This document shows positions 62,818 through 64,000 of a DNA stretch of 64,000 nucleotides, piece after piece (the first letter of the stretch is position 1; every line of letters begins with the position of its first letter). Source of the DNA: CAYLHF01 sp964383365 (GTDB lineage Bacteria; Bacteroidota; Rhodothermia; Rhodothermales; UBA10348); assembly GCA_964383365.1 (NCBI GenBank), contig CAYLHF010000009.1, positions 1 through 64,000 of the forward strand. Direction: 5' to 3'. The notes under the pieces were generated by a model that did no database searches, was not told where the DNA came from, and saw nothing but the letters and a program-made list of their open reading frames with translations. The position numbers and the translations under genes are program-made.

Positions 62818-63852
62818 ATGCGTACCAAAGTCATTGCGGCACTTCTCGCTATCCTGACAGCCCTGGGTGGTCTGAACCTGTTCCAGAGTATACGGGATCG
62901 GTTACTTCCTCCGGTGAAAGCAGAATCGACGTCGTATCGGACAGAAGCCGTGGCCCCGAAAGCAGAAAGGGTCAGCATTGGTGTCTCGGAAAGATCCGGT
63001 GGTGAAGTCGTTATTGACGAAACCTATGACGTGAAACGCGGCGACGAGCTCTTCATCGACATCATGCACGCAGACTTGAATGTGGATACGTCCGCCAAGG
63101 GTGAAGCCAGAGTTGTCGTAACAGTTTCCGGTCGTAACATGAAGCGAGCGATGGAGAAATTCGAAGAAATGAATTTCCGGGCGAGCCATAAGAGTGGCCA
63201 GGTTCGCCTCATCGCAGAGAGTAAGAACAGAAATTGGAGTTTCAGGAATAACGGTGATTTATCGATTCAGGTAGACGTGTTCATTCCGGATGAATTTGAT
63301 TTGGATGTATCGACGTCCCATGGAGACGTAACGCTCGACGATCTCAACGGAGACATCAGACTCGCCACATCGCACGGAAGAGTCCTTGCCCAGACTATCT
63401 CCGGTCGAAGCATCTCGCTGACCAGCTCACACGGTCGGATTCGCGCCACGGAGATGGCAGGAGATGATGTCAGTGTTCAGACATCACACGCAAATATTGT
63501 CATCGGCCGCGTAGAGAGCGAGGACTTCACCGCAAAGACATCTCATAGTAATGTTGAGATAGATGAACTCGTCGGAAACACGGAAATCCAGACGTCCCAC
63601 GGAAATATCGATATTTCAGTCAACAGTAATCTCCAGGCCGAATTGGAAACCAGTCATGGAAACATCACCGTTTCCGCCCCGGCAGACTTTGCCGCAGATC
63701 TGGATCTGCAAGGTGGCCGCATACGAATGGCCTCGGCGTTCGACTTTGATGGAACGATCAAGAAAGAGCGAGCTCGGGGACAGTTGAATGGTGGAGGGGC
63801 AACCATCGATGCACGGACGTCGCACGGCAGCATTACCTTCAAAACCCGTTGA
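62818..63852 (+). CDS. DUF4097-type beta-repeat protein with TSHG repeats
   Basis: A 344-residue exported protein. MRTKVIAALLAILTALGG is a signal or anchor. From about residue 165 a Thr-Ser-His-Gly(Asn) motif recurs at DNA positions 63313, 63367, 63424, 63481, 63538, 63592, 63649 and 63817, i.e. every 18-19 residues, as in the DUF4097 right-handed beta-solenoid. Between motifs are Asp-rich turns and Val/Ile strands (DVTLDDLNGDIRLA). ATG 62818 is chosen because the signal starts there; 28 upstream codons are open but not signal-like. In other bacteria such proteins lie near sigma/anti-sigma and envelope-stress genes; here the function is unknown. Confidence 0.83.
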   Translation: MRTKVIAALLAILTALGGLNLFQSIRDRLLPPVKAESTSYRTEAVAPKAERVSIGVSERSGGEVVIDETYDVKRGDELFIDIMHADLNVDTSAKGEARVVVTVSGRNMKRAMEKFEEMNFRASHKSGQVRLIAESKNRNWSFRNNGDLSIQVDVFIPDEFDLDVSTSHGDVTLDDLNGDIRLATSHGRVLAQTISGRSISLTSSHGRIRATEMAGDDVSVQTSHANIVIGRVESEDFTAKTSHSNVEIDELVGNTEIQTSHGNIDISVNSNLQAELETSHGNITVSAPADFAADLDLQGGRIRMASAFDFDGTIKKERARGQLNGGGATIDARTSHGSITFKTR

Positions 63853-64000
63853 ACTCGATTCCGCGTTGGGCTCCGCCCCCTCTCTTTTCGTTCCCCTGAT
63901 CTTCGCGTACTCCTTTCGTCTGTCGGTCCTATTTTTGGGTAACACCAGGAATGAAGGAAAGTGACGACTAAACAGACTCTCCGGATAGGTCGACTTCACG

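Overview
The window is a chromosomal stretch of a Bacteroidota-like bacterium, most plausibly from the Rhodothermota/Balneolota side of that group. The evidence is an ECF sigma/FecR/STN-TonB-receptor trio, a DUF4835 (PorD-type) protein, ribosomal protein bTHX, an S46 dipeptidyl-peptidase lipoprotein, promoter elements resembling TTG-N17-23-TAnnTTTG, and few Shine-Dalgarno sites. Two runs of exactly 100 N (28597-28696 and 34222-34321), both inside genes and both flanked by direct repeats, mark it as a scaffolded draft, possibly metagenomic, assembly. I see no rRNA, insertion sequence, prophage or CRISPR array; this is mostly core genome.

Layout. 1-8.2 kb (minus strand): tRNA-Lys, an MscS channel, the topoisomerase IV pair parE/parC, an AlbA_2 regulator, gpsA and plsY. 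8.4-12.9 kb (minus): an overlapping run of ribosomal protein bTHX (33 aa), M14 carboxypeptidase, LuxE-like ligase, enoyl-CoA hydratase and purM. 13.1-17.7 kb: an unusual UPF0047-like protein, an SDR, a Bacteroidota-wide orphan family, a K+ channel and an L,D-transpeptidase. 17.7-23.6 kb (minus): lepA, a permease fused to EIIA-like and RCK_C domains, an unknown secreted protein and lepB. 24.0-28.5 kb (plus): a surface-signalling sigma/anti-sigma/TonB-receptor set. 28.5-39.4 kb (minus): YbbA/YbbP-type ABC exporter, YggS, small membrane protein, DivIVA, purine nucleoside phosphorylase, ileS, DksA-like protein, lspA. 39.4-47 kb: tesA (plus), then the three-subunit transhydrogenase and DUF1015-serA-serC (both minus). 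47-64 kb: polysaccharide deacetylase, tRNA-fMet, patatin and S46 peptidase, tRNA-Leu, PorD, two outer-membrane barrel proteins (one with a ComEA-like helix-hairpin-helix), a zinc ribbon protein, a metalloprotease/propeller/barrel protein, tRNA-Ser, alaS and a DUF4097 repeat protein.

How the genes fit together. Several blocks repeat gene orders known from distant bacteria: yggS...divIVA...ileS...lspA (as in Gram-positive ylm/divIVA clusters), lepA...lepB, and ybbAP divergent from tesA (as in E. coli). Short NTGA start/stop overlaps recur and suggest translational coupling. The envelope theme is strong: lipoprotein and preprotein signal peptidases, lipoproteins, TonB receptor, barrels, PorD and cell-wall enzymes.

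No defence or mobile system is visible. The best candidates for new biology are the permease-EIIA-RCK fusion, the HhH-barrel pair, the HELVH metalloprotease/propeller/barrel protein, the UPF0047-like protein with a possible leaderless promoter, DUF1015 in the serine locus, and an IleRS with the rare GxHH signature instead of HIGH.
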